Assembly (NCBI RefSeq): GCF_014698235.1
Contig: NZ_JACJSP010000010.1
Coordinates: 62,001 to 126,000 of the forward strand
DNA: 64,000 nt
From: Limnothrix sp. FACHB-406
Lineage (GTDB): Bacteria; Cyanobacteriota; Cyanobacteriia; CACIAM-69d
Reading direction: 5' to 3'
Under the pieces are notes generated by a model. That model ran no database searches and had not been told where the DNA came from. It was given only the letters and a program-made list of their open reading frames with translations. The position numbers and the translations under genes are program-made. Of the stretch, positions 8,464 to 18,681 are shown piece after piece. Each line of letters begins with the position of its first letter. Position 1 is the stretch's first letter.

Positions 8464-8919
8464 CTAAAGCGGCAAGAGCGATCGCTGACAGGAGGGGCAA
8501 ATGGCGTGGATGGTTAACTGGCAATCGAGCAGATGGTAGCCCTCTTTTTCCGATTGCTTAATTCCCATTTTCAAAACCGAATCGTTCTTGAATTCGATCG
8601 TTTTGTTGCACTTAACGCAAATTAAGTGATGGTGATGATGGGGATAGGGCTGATTCAGTTCGTAGTGCTTGTGGCCTTCTGCTAATTCCAGTTCGCGCAA
8701 AATGCCCATGCGCGACATTAATTTCAGAGTTCGATAGATCGTAGAAAGGCTGATGCCTTGGTCTTGCTCTTCAAGCAAGTGATACAGATCTTCGGCGCTG
8801 AGGTGGCGACCTTCGGGCAGATCCTTGAAGACATTAAGGATCACTTCGCGTTGGGGAGTCATCCGCCAACCGCGCTCGTTTAACTCGGCTTTTAGGGACT
8901 GTGGTGTGTAGGAAAACAT
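8464..8919 (-). CDS. fur: Fur family ferric uptake regulator (FurA type)
   Basis: A 151-residue metalloregulator starting at ATG 8919; the longer frame from 8991 adds 24 residues that do not look conserved. The N-terminal winged helix (LKAELNERGWRMTPQREVILNVF, SLSTIYRTLKLMSRMGILREL) is followed by the dimerisation and metal domain with the run HHHHHLICVKCNKTIEF, the pair C-V-K-C and a C-terminal CPSC. The sequence closely resembles cyanobacterial FurA as I remember it (LNERGWR-TPQRE and FKNDSVLK), rather than Zur or PerR. Fur-Fe2+ represses iron uptake and other genes. It is transcribed alone: the next gene on the same strand ends 445 bp upstream. Confidence 0.9.
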   Translation of the reverse strand: MFSYTPQSLKAELNERGWRMTPQREVILNVFKDLPEGRHLSAEDLYHLLEEQDQGISLSTIYRTLKLMSRMGILRELELAEGHKHYELNQPYPHHHHHLICVKCNKTIEFKNDSVLKMGIKQSEKEGYHLLDCQLTIHAICPSCQRSLLPL

Positions 8920-9364
8920 AGGGGTTGGCGAGGTTTGACCTGAAGCGTTTCCCTCTGCCAAATGGTAACAGGTATAAATGAGCATTTGCAAGAAGCTCGC
9001 ATTATTGAGAATAAATCTTAAGTCGAGTTTCAGAGAATGGGTCGCTGGGGTCTTCCCGGGCCGATCGCCCTGACGATCGGGTGAGCCATCAAGTTGTTGA
9101 GGGGTGGGGCTTTAGGGCGATCGCGCCGGAATCGGGCCGGGTCAATTGGAGGACGATCGCCCCTTTGCAAAAGTTTATAGATCCCGAGGGATCAGAGCGA
9201 TTAACTTGCGATTAAGGGCGACAACCACCCTGTTTAAATGCAGATCTTTGCAAATATGGGCGCGATCGGGACGCTAAAGCGACCAAAAAGGAGAAATTGC
9301 AGCGATCGCGCTGGTCATGGTTGGTGAATTGGCCGCCGAGGCCTGGGCGATCGCCCGGATTGAT
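8920..9364. promoter_or_regulatory. fur upstream region
   Basis: This 445-bp stretch lies upstream of fur and downstream of the next minus-strand gene. It contains several CGATCG cores, a small dyad GATCCCGAGGGATC near 9183 and an AT-rich block (GAGAATAAATCTTAAG, around 9008-9023) within 110 bp of the fur start. No reading frame or RNA gene is supported. An autoregulatory Fur site is expected for this family, but I could not identify one with confidence. Confidence 0.3.
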
Positions 9365-10033
9365 TCAGGAGGGGTTCAAGTCCCGGAATTTGGCTCGCTT
9401 CAGTTGCTCATACCGAGCTTGGAGCGATCGAAAGTTGTGCTGAATGAGGGGAAACAGCTTGGACGGAAAGGGTTCGTTTAAATCCATTGGGTTCACCCCG
9501 CGCATGGATTCGATCGATCGCACAGCTTTGTAAATTGCCACATGTTTCAGATATTTCAGCAATTCTTCAATCAACTCTTGGCTATTTTCCGCCTGTTCAG
9601 CTAGGTGAATTTTGGATTCGATGATTGCAACAATTTCATCGTGATTTTTTAAAATAAAGTCTCGCTCAATAATTTCTCCGGCAGAATCCGGCAACGCATG
9701 ATCTCTTGCGCCCAAAGTGGCGATTCGCTGCCACATGGCGTTATCTTTTTCAAGGCGTAAGTAAATTGGCCAATAGAATTCGGAAATTTGGCGCTCCAAG
9801 AATTCCAGTTCCGCTTGATGACGAGCCAGCACAATTTCTTGTTCTAATTCGGCAACGCGCTGTTTCTGCTGATTTTCTAAATCGATTAGGATTTGGCGCT
9901 GGCGATATTTTTCATTAATGTCACTTTTGAAAATTTCAAATCGCTTGTTTAACCAATAACCGGCAATTAGCACAATGCCGCCAATGAGCACTTTATCAAC
10001 AACCAGTTCAATGAGTTTTTCAGAAAGGGCCAT
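9365..10033 (-). CDS. Membrane-anchored coiled-coil protein, unknown
   Basis: A 222-residue protein. Residues 10-28 form one membrane segment (VVDKVLIGGIVLIAGYWL). Residues about 35-90 are charged and strongly predicted coiled-coil (QRQILIDLENQQKQRVAELE onward). The remainder is helical and soluble (QISEFYWPIYLRLEKDNAMW, NHDEIVAIIESKIHL, EELLKYLKHVAIYKAV). The Trp-Pro-Ile-Tyr block and overall plan occur in bacterial proteins of unknown function. Topology suggests an N-terminal anchor and cytoplasmic body. No operon partner is evident: a palindromic repeat and 230 bp separate it from the sulfurtransferase. Confidence 0.8.
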   Translation of the reverse strand: MALSEKLIELVVDKVLIGGIVLIAGYWLNKRFEIFKSDINEKYRQRQILIDLENQQKQRVAELEQEIVLARHQAELEFLERQISEFYWPIYLRLEKDNAMWQRIATLGARDHALPDSAGEIIERDFILKNHDEIVAIIESKIHLAEQAENSQELIEELLKYLKHVAIYKAVRSIESMRGVNPMDLNEPFPSKLFPLIQHNFRSLQARYEQLKRAKFRDLNPS

Positions 10034-10146
10034 GTTGATGATGCTCCGTTGGAAGATTCAAGCTTTTTTAAGAGAAACTTTTGAGAAGCTAGTTGATTAG
10101 AAAAATTACCTTGAAAAGTTGATTCAAAGAACAACAACCATAGGAG

Positions 10147-10213
10147 CAAGGGGCTTAAGTCCCTTGTTTTTGGTGATTGCTAGCCCCTTGTTTTTGGTAA
10201 TTGCTAGCCCCTT
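10147..10213 (+). repeat. Palindromic AAGGGG/CCCCTT repeat with tandem half-arms
   Basis: CAAGGGGCTTAAGTCCCTTG (10147-10166, one mismatch in the dyad) is followed by a T-run and two further copies of the right arm with its tail (GCTAGCCCCTTGTTTTTGG). It belongs to the same family as 16203-16222, 24449-24468 and 33029-33048. It lies downstream of the sulfurtransferase and may act as a terminator. Confidence 0.7.
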
Positions 10214-10267
10214 GTCTTCAATGATCGATCAGTCAGCAGCGTGATCATTTAGGCTCCTCAAACATAC

Positions 10268-11140
10268 TCACTCAGCCGGAGCAGTGACTTTGGGTAAATC
10301 GGGATAGGAGCACCAGTCACTCCAACTGCCGACGTAGAGACGAGCTTGGGGCAGTCCAGCGCGGGCCAGGGCCCACAGGTTAACGCAGGCCGTCACGCCG
10401 GAACCGCAGTAGACGATCGGGGGTGGATTGGGGGGCAAGTCCTGAAAGTGGGATTTCAAGGAGGCGATCGAGTGGGCGCGGCCTTCTGGGTCGCAAACCT
10501 GCACCCAAGGATAGTTAATGGCTCCGGGAATGTGGCCAGCTACGGGGTCGATCGGCTCCACTTCGCCGCGATATCGAGCGGGTTCTCGGGAGTCAATGAT
10601 GGTTCCTTCTGCCAACCGCTGGGCTTGTTTGATGGTGTCGATCGAGGCCAGCAGTTCCAAGCGCGGGCGGGGCACAAACTGACGGACGATCGGGTGGCTG
10701 GGTTGGCTGGTGGTGGGCAAACCCGCTCTTCGCCAGGCTGACCAACCGCCATCCAGCAGCACCACTCGATCGTGGCCCAAATAGCGCAACAGCCACCAGA
10801 ACCGGGCCGCAAACCCAAATTGGGAATCGTCGTAGACCGCAACCCACCGATCGGCATCAATGCCCCAAAAGCCCAGTTGATCCACCAGGCGATCGATCAC
10901 GGGCAGCGGATGCCGACCGCCATGGGGGCCAACGGGCCCAGACAAATCCCGCTCCAAATCCGCATAGACCGCGCCGGGAATGTGGGCAGTTTGGTATTGC
11001 TGTTGTCCCAAGTTGCGATCGCCCAAGGAAAACCGACAGTCCACCACCACCCAATCCGGATCCGACAGCATTGGGGCCAACTGTTCCGGAGAAATCAGTT
11101 GCTCCAACAGCAATTTCGCGGCCATGGTTGAGTTTTCCAT
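10268..11140 (-). CDS. Two-domain sulfurtransferase (3-mercaptopyruvate/thiosulfate sulfurtransferase)
   Basis: About 290 residues with tandem rhodanese domains. The N-terminal, non-catalytic domain shows VVVDCRFSLGD, HIPGAVYADLERDLSG and VLLDGGWSAWRRAGLP. The C-terminal domain shows IIDSREPARYRGE, GHIPGAINYPW and the active loop CGSGVTAC. A CGSG(V/T)-type loop is characteristic of 3-mercaptopyruvate sulfurtransferases, whereas thiosulfate-specific enzymes usually have CRKGVT. The enzyme transfers sulfane sulfur from mercaptopyruvate or thiosulfate to acceptors such as cyanide or thiols. A second Cys lies at the end of the loop. Candidate starts are 11197, 11140 and 11125; 11140 is reported, and the first conserved residue is just after 11125. 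It is divergent from the LivF gene. Confidence 0.92.
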   Translation of the reverse strand: MENSTMAAKLLLEQLISPEQLAPMLSDPDWVVVDCRFSLGDRNLGQQQYQTAHIPGAVYADLERDLSGPVGPHGGRHPLPVIDRLVDQLGFWGIDADRWVAVYDDSQFGFAARFWWLLRYLGHDRVVLLDGGWSAWRRAGLPTTSQPSHPIVRQFVPRPRLELLASIDTIKQAQRLAEGTIIDSREPARYRGEVEPIDPVAGHIPGAINYPWVQVCDPEGRAHSIASLKSHFQDLPPNPPPIVYCGSGVTACVNLWALARAGLPQARLYVGSWSDWCSYPDLPKVTAPAE

Positions 11141-11240
11141 GCTGAACCCCAGGTCATTCGCCAAAACAAGGCATTTGCCAGAAATGGCATTTGCCAAAAA
11201 TGGTATTACGATTAGTTGAAACTTCCACCCCTGCTCGATC

Positions 11241-11963
11241 GTGTCAGTTCTCCTTGAAGTCCAAGACGTATACGCTGGCTACCTGAAGGGCCTCGACATC
11301 TTACAAGGGGTGAATTTGACCCTGGCCCCTGGCGAACTGGTGGCGATCATTGGCCCCAACGGTGCGGGTAAATCCACCTTAGGCAAAACGATCGCGGGGC
11401 TGCTGAACCCCAATCGGGGCCAGATTTTGTTCCATGGCGAGTCGATCGGGCACCTGAAGGCCAATGAGGTGGTGCAACGGGGCGTTTGCTATGTGCCGCA
11501 AATTGCCAACGTGTTTCGATCGCTCACGGTTGAAGAAAACCTGGAAATGGGCGCATTCATCCTAGAACGACCGATCGGGTCGTTGAAGGAACGCATCTTC
11601 ACCATGTTCCCCCGATTGCACGAGCGCCGCCACCAGCGAGCGGGCACATTGTCCGGCGGTGAGCGGCAAATGTTGGCCATGGGCAAGGCCCTGATGCTGG
11701 AACCGGCGTTGCTGGTGTTGGATGAGCCTTCCGCTGCGCTTTCGCCCATTTTGGTCAACGACGTGTTTGAGCAAATTAAGGCCATCAACAGCACGGGCAC
11801 TTCGATTATTTTGGTTGAGCAAAACGCCCGCAAGGCTTTGGAAATGGCCGATCGGGGCTATGTGCTAGAAGCAGGGCGCGATCGCTTCACGGGGCCCGGC
11901 CGCGATCTGCTCAACGATCCAAAGGTGGCGGAACTCTACCTCGGTGGCGCTGCCGCCCACTAG
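11241..11963 (+). CDS. ABC transporter ATP-binding protein, LivF/NatE type
   Basis: A 240-residue ATPase starting with GTG at 11241. Walker A is GPNGAGKST (residues 38-46), signature LSGGERQ near 135, Walker B ALLVLDEPSAAL and the switch His region is replaced by LVEQNARKAL, which is typical of the branched-chain amino-acid group (LivF). The Q-loop lies in VCYVPQIANVF. In cyanobacteria LivF homologues serve the neutral amino-acid (Nat) or urea (Urt) systems, but no permease, binding protein or LivG partner lies nearby, so the substrate is not determined here. Cyanobacterial NatE is often encoded alone, which fits. Confidence 0.92.
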   Translation: MSVLLEVQDVYAGYLKGLDILQGVNLTLAPGELVAIIGPNGAGKSTLGKTIAGLLNPNRGQILFHGESIGHLKANEVVQRGVCYVPQIANVFRSLTVEENLEMGAFILERPIGSLKERIFTMFPRLHERRHQRAGTLSGGERQMLAMGKALMLEPALLVLDEPSAALSPILVNDVFEQIKAINSTGTSIILVEQNARKALEMADRGYVLEAGRDRFTGPGRDLLNDPKVAELYLGGAAAH

Positions 11964-12262
11964 GCCGCCCAATAGTTGGTTGGTCGCCCATCCTTCCATT
12001 CCGTTGCTCTAATTCCTACTTCAAGATCCGTTGGCTGTGCGATCTTCGATCGGTTATCCCCAAGAACAGTCCACAGACTCCGAACCTGGGCCTTGCACCC
12101 ACAGATCTCGCCAGCCTTCTATACTGAAAGGCTGTCGCAAGATTTGGAATGCGATTGGGAATTGGGATCAGCATTGGGTGCGATTCACCTTATTGGGTGC
12201 AATTCACCTTTGGGATGCACCCGATCGATCGCCCGCTCTGGCCATCAGCCTTTCACCGAACC

Positions 12263-12781
12263 ATGAAACACACCCTTTCTGTACTTGTCGAGGACGAAGC
12301 CGGCGTTTTGACGCGCATCGCGGGTCTTTTTGCCCGCCGGGGATACAACATCGAAAGCCTGGCCGTCGGCCCTGCCGAGCAAGGGGGCGTATCGCGAATC
12401 ACGATGATCGTGTCCGGCGATGACCGGATCATTGAGCAAATCGTTAAACAGCTCTACAAACTGATCAACGTGATCAAAGTCCAAGACATCACCGAAGTGC
12501 CCTGTGTGGAACGGGAGTTGATGTTGGTGAAGGTGAATGCGCCGAGCAGTGCCCGATCGGAAATTATTGAACTGGCGCAAATTTTTCGGGCGCGGGTGGT
12601 GGATGTGTCTGACGACTCCCTGACGATCGAGGTGGTGGGCGACCCGGGCAAGATGGTAGCCATTCTGCAATTGCTGGAAAAATTTGGCGTTCGCGAGCTG
12701 GCCCGCACCGGCAAAATTGCCCTCACCCGTGAATCGGGCGTGAACACGGAATATCTGAAATCTGCTGACCTCCGCAACTAG
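12263..12781 (+). CDS. ilvN: Acetolactate synthase small (regulatory) subunit
   Basis: A 172-residue protein starting at ATG 12263. The N-terminal ACT domain ([34 protein letters not shown]) and the ferredoxin-like C-terminal domain ([40 protein letters not shown]) are complete. It binds valine and tunes the catalytic subunit that makes acetolactate in branched-chain amino-acid synthesis. In cyanobacteria this gene is normally unlinked to the large subunit, as here; it is also called ilvH. A two-copy 18-bp tandem (GGTGCGATTCACCTTATT-like, 12177-12212) lies in the leader. It ends 175 bp before pdhC. Confidence 0.96.
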   Translation: MKHTLSVLVEDEAGVLTRIAGLFARRGYNIESLAVGPAEQGGVSRITMIVSGDDRIIEQIVKQLYKLINVIKVQDITEVPCVERELMLVKVNAPSSARSEIIELAQIFRARVVDVSDDSLTIEVVGDPGKMVAILQLLEKFGVRELARTGKIALTRESGVNTEYLKSADLRN

Positions 12782-12955
12782 GGCGCTCCCGGGGCCACCG
12801 ACCGGTGAGCACCCGGCGTGACACGATCGATCCCTGACTCCGACGGCTCGATCGCCAACCAACGCCACCACCGTCCCCAACAGACGGTAAAATCTGACTT
12901 TGGCGAATTGCAGCCCAACCATTCAAGTCCTAGCGTTCCCCGGTACGATCGGCCC

Positions 12956-14263
12956 ATGATTCACGAAGTCTTCATGCCTGCCCTTAGCTCCACGATGACC
13001 GAAGGCAAAATCGTCTCGTGGGAAAAAGCGCCGGGCGACAAAGTAGCCAAAGGCGAAACGATCCTCATCGTCGAGTCCGACAAGGCAGACATGGACGTGG
13101 AATCCTTTAACGAGGGCTACATGGCCGCGATCGTTGTTGATGCCGGTGGTTCCGCCCCTGTGGGTTCCACGATCGCCCTGATTGCCGAAACCGAAGCGGA
13201 AATTGAAGCCGCCAAGGCCCAAGCGGCCGGTCTGTCCGGTGGCGCAGCCAGCGCTGCCCCGGCCGCCGCTTCGGCCCCGGCCGCCACGCCCGTTGCCACC
13301 CCGGTGGCCGTGGCCGCTGCCCCCAGCAATGGAGCCAGCGCCCCCGCAGCCAGCCCCAGCGGCCGCACGATCGCCTCGCCCCGCGCCAAGAAGCTGGCCA
13401 AAGAACTGAAAGTTGACCTGAGTGGCCTGACCGGTTCGGGCCCCAACGGTCGGATCGTGGCTGAAGACGTGGAACGGGCCGCCGGTCGCACCCCGGCCGC
13501 TGCCCCCGCCCCGATCGCCGCACCCGTGGCCGTGCCCGCCGCTGCTCCCGCTCCGGCTGCCGCTGCTGCTGCACCCTTGCCACCCATGCCCGGTCAAGCC
13601 GTGGCCATGACCACCCTGCAAAAGGCCGTGGTCAACAACATGATGGTCAGCCTGAGCGTTCCCACCTTCCGCGTGGGCTACTCAATCACCACCGACAAGC
13701 TGGACGCACTCTACAAACAAGTGAAGTCCAAGGGCGTGACCATGACCGCCCTGCTGGCCAAGGCCGTGGCCCTCAGCCTGCGCAAGCACCCGGTGGTGAA
13801 CGCGGCCTACGCGACCGATGCGATCGCCTACCGCAGCGACATCAACATCGCCGTGGCCGTGGCCATGCCCGATGGTGGCCTGATCACGCCCGTGCTGAAG
13901 AATGCCGATCAGGTGGATCTCTATTCCCTGTCGCGCAACTGGCAAGACCTGGTGACCCGGGCCCGCAGCAAGCAGTTGCAGCCGGATGAGTACACCACCG
14001 GCACTTTCACCCTGTCGAACTTGGGCATGTTCGGGGTCGATCGCTTTGATGCGATTTTGCCGCCAGGCCAAGGGGCGATCTTGGCGGTGGGCGCTTCCAA
14101 GCCGACTGTGGTGGCCACCGATGACGGTTTGTTGGGCGTGAAGCGGGTGATGCAAGTGAACCTGACCGCTGATCACCGGATCATCTACGGTGCAGATTCG
14201 GCAGGCTTCCTGCGCGACTTGGCCGCCCTGATCGAAGGCGATGTGCAATCCCTGACGCTGTAG
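12956..14263 (+). CDS. pdhC: Pyruvate dehydrogenase E2, dihydrolipoamide acetyltransferase
   Basis: A 435-residue E2 subunit starting at ATG 12956; the longer frame from 12818 adds non-conserved residues. Residues 1-80 are one lipoyl domain with the lipoyl-Lys at 43 (VESDKADMDVES). Residues 90-135 are an Ala/Pro linker, 138-175 the E1/E3-binding domain (IASPRAKKLAKELKVDL, GSGPNGRIVAEDVERA), 178-208 a second Ala/Pro linker, and 212-435 the acyltransferase domain ending with the active motif ADHRIIYGADSAGFLRDL (His about 407). It transfers acetyl from E1 to CoA, giving acetyl-CoA. The only other PDH genes expected (pdhA, pdhB, lpd) are outside the window, which is usual in cyanobacteria. Confidence 0.96.
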   Translation: MIHEVFMPALSSTMTEGKIVSWEKAPGDKVAKGETILIVESDKADMDVESFNEGYMAAIVVDAGGSAPVGSTIALIAETEAEIEAAKAQAAGLSGGAASAAPAAASAPAATPVATPVAVAAAPSNGASAPAASPSGRTIASPRAKKLAKELKVDLSGLTGSGPNGRIVAEDVERAAGRTPAAAPAPIAAPVAVPAAAPAPAAAAAAPLPPMPGQAVAMTTLQKAVVNNMMVSLSVPTFRVGYSITTDKLDALYKQVKSKGVTMTALLAKAVALSLRKHPVVNAAYATDAIAYRSDINIAVAVAMPDGGLITPVLKNADQVDLYSLSRNWQDLVTRARSKQLQPDEYTTGTFTLSNLGMFGVDRFDAILPPGQGAILAVGASKPTVVATDDGLLGVKRVMQVNLTADHRIIYGADSAGFLRDLAALIEGDVQSLTL

Positions 14264-14318
14264 GTTTTCCTTAGCGCATTTTTCCGGCTGGCTCCAATTG
14301 TTCGTTGAGCATCATTAG

Positions 14319-14350
14319 CGCGATCGACCTAAACAGTCGATCGCGTTCTT
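14319..14350 (+). terminator. Terminator of pdhC
   Basis: A perfect 10-bp stem, CGCGATCGAC (14319-14328) and GTCGATCGCG (14336-14345), with a 7-nt loop and the tail TTCTT. It begins 55 nt past the pdhC stop. Confidence 0.7.
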
Positions 14351-14385
14351 GTTGGAGGCTAACTTCCGATCGCTTGCAGTTCTCC

Positions 14386-14471
14386 GGTAGGTTGGGTTGA
14401 GCTTTGCGAAACCCAACTCAATCACCACGAGCCTTACTGTTGTTGGGTTTCGTGCCTCAACCCAACCTACA
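14386..14471. repeat. Inverted-repeat element (cyanobacterial TAGGTTGGGTTGAG type)
   Basis: The left arm reads GGTAGGTTGGGTTGAG then GCGAAACCCAAC; the right arm reads GTTGGGTTTCGTGC then CTCAACCCAACCTAC. The arms are near-perfect inverted copies of about 31 nt, separated by about 25 nt. Elements of this sequence are scattered in many cyanobacterial genomes and are thought to be small non-autonomous mobile repeats. It lies in the gap between pdhC and the tRNA gene. Confidence 0.8.
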
Positions 14472-14709
14472 CAATGACCGTTGATCAGTCCATTTTGGGA
14501 AAGGGGTTAAGGATGAGGGCTTCTAACTGATTCGTGAAAGAAGTCTACTAGCCTAATGTTCCGCTTCAAGCTTGCTAGTGCGGCAAACAGGGAGTCTGAC
14601 CATTTGAAAATCAGCTCGATGGCCAATGATCTTAAAATGATCTTACTTTTACAGTTCTAAATACTGTTGCAAGTAATCTAAAAGCCTTGCAACACAAGTG
14701 TTTCAGCGA
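14472..14709. other. Intergenic stretch with nothing recognised
   Basis: Between the inverted-repeat element and the tRNA gene the sequence is AT-rich and shows no supported frame or structured RNA. Confidence 0.4.
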
Positions 14710-14782
14710 TGGCTCAGGCGGGATTTGAACCTGCGACCTTGGGCTTATGAGTCCCCTGCTCTAACCTCTGAGCTACTGAGCC
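14710..14782 (-). tRNA. tRNA-Met (anticodon CAT)
   Basis: The reverse strand folds as a cloverleaf: a perfect 7-bp acceptor stem GGCTCAG/CTGAGCC, D stem GCTC/GAGC, anticodon loop CTCATAA and T arm GCAGG-TTCAAAT-CCCGC, discriminator A. CCA is not encoded. The T stem has one A-C mismatch, which E. coli elongator tRNA-Met also has. The anticodon stem GGGGA/GCCCA shows mismatches at both ends. Elongator Met is favoured over lysidine-type Ile on this likeness; the choice is an inference. Confidence 0.88.
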
Positions 14783-16154
<1,372 letters not shown>

Positions 16155-16202
16155 AAATTGCTAGCAATTAGCAATTTGCGGTCAATGGCAATCGTTCAAG
16201 GG

Positions 16203-16230
16203 CAAGGGGTTTAAACCTCTTGTCTTTTTT
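16203..16230 (+). terminator. Terminator of por, AAGGGG palindrome family
   Basis: CAAGGGGTTTAAACCTCTTG (16203-16222) forms a 10-bp stem with one G-T wobble and is followed by TCTTTTTT. It lies 48 nt past the por stop. Confidence 0.75.
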
Positions 16231-16278
16231 GTTCTGATCTTTTTGATTCTGATCTTTTTTGTTGAAGTCTGAATTTCG

Positions 16279-17973
16279 TTAAAGTTTGAATTGCTCAAGG
16301 TTTGAATTTAACGGCATGGGCTTTTGGGCAGCGATCGGGGAAGGCAGTTGCAATCGATCGAGCCAGGCCATGTTGTCACCGCCGAGGGGTTGAATTTGCC
16401 CTTTTAATTCTGCCTCGATCGCCTCGCGAAACGGGGGCATCAGGTTTAGGACGTACAGATCGCTGATCGGTGGAGTCATTTGCCCGATCGCCGTTTTCAA
16501 CAATTGCAAATCACCGGGGTTGACCTGTCGAAAATCTGAGACCAAATAGAACGGCACATTGGGCCGCAGACGTAGGGCCAGGGCGATGGTGTTGCCAACT
16601 CGATAGCCAAATCCATCCGCAATCACCAAGGGGTTCGCGGCGGCGTTAATCTGTTCCGCAAAAGCAGGCAAGCTAACACTAATGCCCTTGGCCCAATTGG
16701 TGGTAGCGGTGATTAATTGCCAACTACCATGCAGGCTAATGGTTAATAACAGGCTGGCCCCGATCGCGGCGAGACTGCGGCGCAGGGTTTGCCCTTGGGT
16801 CAGGGATTGGGCAATCAGAATCGCGAGGGCAATTTGCAACCCCAGATAGGTCGGAGTCCAGTAGCGCGTTGAGACGGAGCGCAGCCCGCCATCGAACAGA
16901 TCGGGGATCACCAATAGGCTGGTGGAGACCAACGTGAGGGTCAGCACCCAACCGCTCACCCGCAGGGGAAACTGCCGTTGCAGCCAGATCAAGACTCCCA
17001 GGGCGATCGCGCAAAACAGCCCCGCCCCCCACCAACCAGCGCCCACGGGAACCCAATCCGTGAACCCTCGCAACACTTGGGTGACCAATCGGCGGAGCAC
17101 TTGAATGCGCGGCTCTTCATAGGCGGTCATCCAGGCGGTGAGCTGGCGAGCGGCTTCCCAATGGTTCAACAACACCAGCGCCCAAGGCAAGAACAGCAAC
17201 CCACCGGCCAAGCCGGCCAGAATGAGCGATCGCACCCGCCAGCCCAGTCGCCCCCGATCCAGCCACAGCACATACAACCCTTGACCTACGGACACATAAA
17301 CCGTCAACAGGGAGGTGTATAGCCCCAGCGCCAAAACCAAACTGTAGGGCCACCAGGCCCGCACCCGATCGCCCCAAGTGGCCGCCCGTTCTGTTAACCG
17401 CAAAGCACGCAGCAGCAGCGCCCCCAACACCAACAGCAACGCCGCCCACAGGCTATATTCCCGCACCTCTCGCCCATACAGCACATGAAACGGGGACAGG
17501 GCCACCAGCGCCATGGCCACCCAACCCACCAAGGGCGATCGGGTTAATTCCCAACAGACCCAGTACAGAGCAGGAAAAACCGCCAGCCCAAAAATCGTGG
17601 GCAAGCTCCGAAGGGCAAGGGCACTGCTGCCAAAGCATTCCATCCAAAACCGCGTTAACAGGTAATAGAGCGGTGGATGCTCTGGATTGCCAATCACGGA
17701 AGCAAAAACGGTGTGCCAAGGCTGTCCCTTGGGCCCCAAATAGGCGACCAACTCCGGCTGCATGACCAGTTTGTTGGCAAATTCACGAGCCTGGAGCACC
17801 GGCAAACGATGGCCGGCGGCACTGACAGCCGTTAGTACTTCGTCGTGCCAAAGGATATTGTGATCAATGGCCCAAAGACGCAGGCCAATGCCCAACACAA
17901 CACAGCCGATCGCCACCCAACGGATGACGGTTTGCCAAGATGAGGCGCTCGATCGAGTCGGGTTCATGGGCAA
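16279..17973 (-). CDS. Membrane glycosyltransferase, GT-C fold (family 39/PMT-like)
   Basis: A 564-residue protein with roughly ten to twelve membrane helices (for example VAIGCVVLGIGLRLWAI, LVGWVAMALVALSPF, SLVLALGLYTSLLTVYVSVG). The first extracytoplasmic loop carries the acidic pair in NILWHDEVLTAVS, the usual catalytic site of GT-C enzymes that use a polyprenyl-phosphate sugar donor. The following loop with NPEHPPLYYLLTRFW is also typical. The C-terminal 130 residues are soluble and periplasmic. It probably adds a sugar to an envelope acceptor; donor and acceptor are unknown. The start could be 17973 or 17967. Confidence 0.87.
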   Translation of the reverse strand: MPMNPTRSSASSWQTVIRWVAIGCVVLGIGLRLWAIDHNILWHDEVLTAVSAAGHRLPVLQAREFANKLVMQPELVAYLGPKGQPWHTVFASVIGNPEHPPLYYLLTRFWMECFGSSALALRSLPTIFGLAVFPALYWVCWELTRSPLVGWVAMALVALSPFHVLYGREVREYSLWAALLLVLGALLLRALRLTERAATWGDRVRAWWPYSLVLALGLYTSLLTVYVSVGQGLYVLWLDRGRLGWRVRSLILAGLAGGLLFLPWALVLLNHWEAARQLTAWMTAYEEPRIQVLRRLVTQVLRGFTDWVPVGAGWWGAGLFCAIALGVLIWLQRQFPLRVSGWVLTLTLVSTSLLVIPDLFDGGLRSVSTRYWTPTYLGLQIALAILIAQSLTQGQTLRRSLAAIGASLLLTISLHGSWQLITATTNWAKGISVSLPAFAEQINAAANPLVIADGFGYRVGNTIALALRLRPNVPFYLVSDFRQVNPGDLQLLKTAIGQMTPPISDLYVLNLMPPFREAIEAELKGQIQPLGGDNMAWLDRLQLPSPIAAQKPMPLNSNLEQFKL

Positions 17974-17992
17974 TGCTGATGGGTAACCGAAT

Positions 17993-18568
17993 TTAAAAGC
18001 TAACCGATCGATAAATTTTGGACAGGGGTAACGCTAAATTGCCGGTGGCGATCGAGCAGGTTTCTGTCAATCCTTCGGTTCTTCGCCAACGCCAGTCGCC
18101 GTCTTCACCCAACCAGAATCGATCGATTGCCGGTTCTTCCTGAGCCACCAACAGATATTCTCGGAACTCAGGAATGGAGCAATATTTACTAAACTTTTTC
18201 GTGCGATCATAATCCGCCGTTGAAGGCGACAAAACCTCAATGATCAGCGTGGGATTTAACACTTCATCTCGCCGTCCATCGGAAAAGCTGGGGTCACCTT
18301 CAATCACCATCAAATCAGGATAAGTTCCGTGATTGTAGGTCGGCAACCAAAGACGCATATCCAATGCAAAAACTGTGAAGGGTGGATCTAGATCTAGAAG
18401 CCGAATCAGGTTCAGACCAATTTGGTTATGACTTGAAGTACCACCGGTCATAGGGATTGATACTCCATCGCAATATTCATGACGGGTTTCGCTTTTTTCT
18501 TCAAGGGCGCGATACTCGTCGGGTGTGAGGCTGGCAGCAATTAACTGGGCGGCAATAGAAGCAGTCAT
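17993..18568 (-). CDS. Uma2 family (DUF820) putative restriction-endonuclease-like protein
   Basis: A 191-residue protein starting at ATG 18568 (MTASIAAQLIAASLTPDEYRALEE). The core motifs are ETRHEYCDGVSIPMTGGTSSHN, FALDMRLWLP, YPDLMVIEGD and LIIEVLSPSTADYDRTKKFSKY, giving the PD-(D/E)xK nuclease-like residues D, E-V-L-S and K. Uma2 genes are present in dozens of copies in many cyanobacteria and their physiological role is unclear. A second, distinct copy lies at 24499-25092. Confidence 0.93.
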   Translation of the reverse strand: MTASIAAQLIAASLTPDEYRALEEKSETRHEYCDGVSIPMTGGTSSHNQIGLNLIRLLDLDPPFTVFALDMRLWLPTYNHGTYPDLMVIEGDPSFSDGRRDEVLNPTLIIEVLSPSTADYDRTKKFSKYCSIPEFREYLLVAQEEPAIDRFWLGEDGDWRWRRTEGLTETCSIATGNLALPLSKIYRSVSF

Positions 18569-18681
18569 GGCAAGACGATCGCAATAACTCTCTCCAGCAT
18601 AGCCACTGAATTCAAATCCCATTCGGGGATGATTCCACACGATCGCCCAGCCGCTCAAAGTCGTCAACTTTCAGTCTGAAA

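Noticed and set aside
14710-14782. tRNA pseudogene because of stem mismatches
   Set aside because: The acceptor stem is perfect and the T-stem mismatch is shared with a known functional elongator tRNA-Met, so a functional tRNA is more likely.
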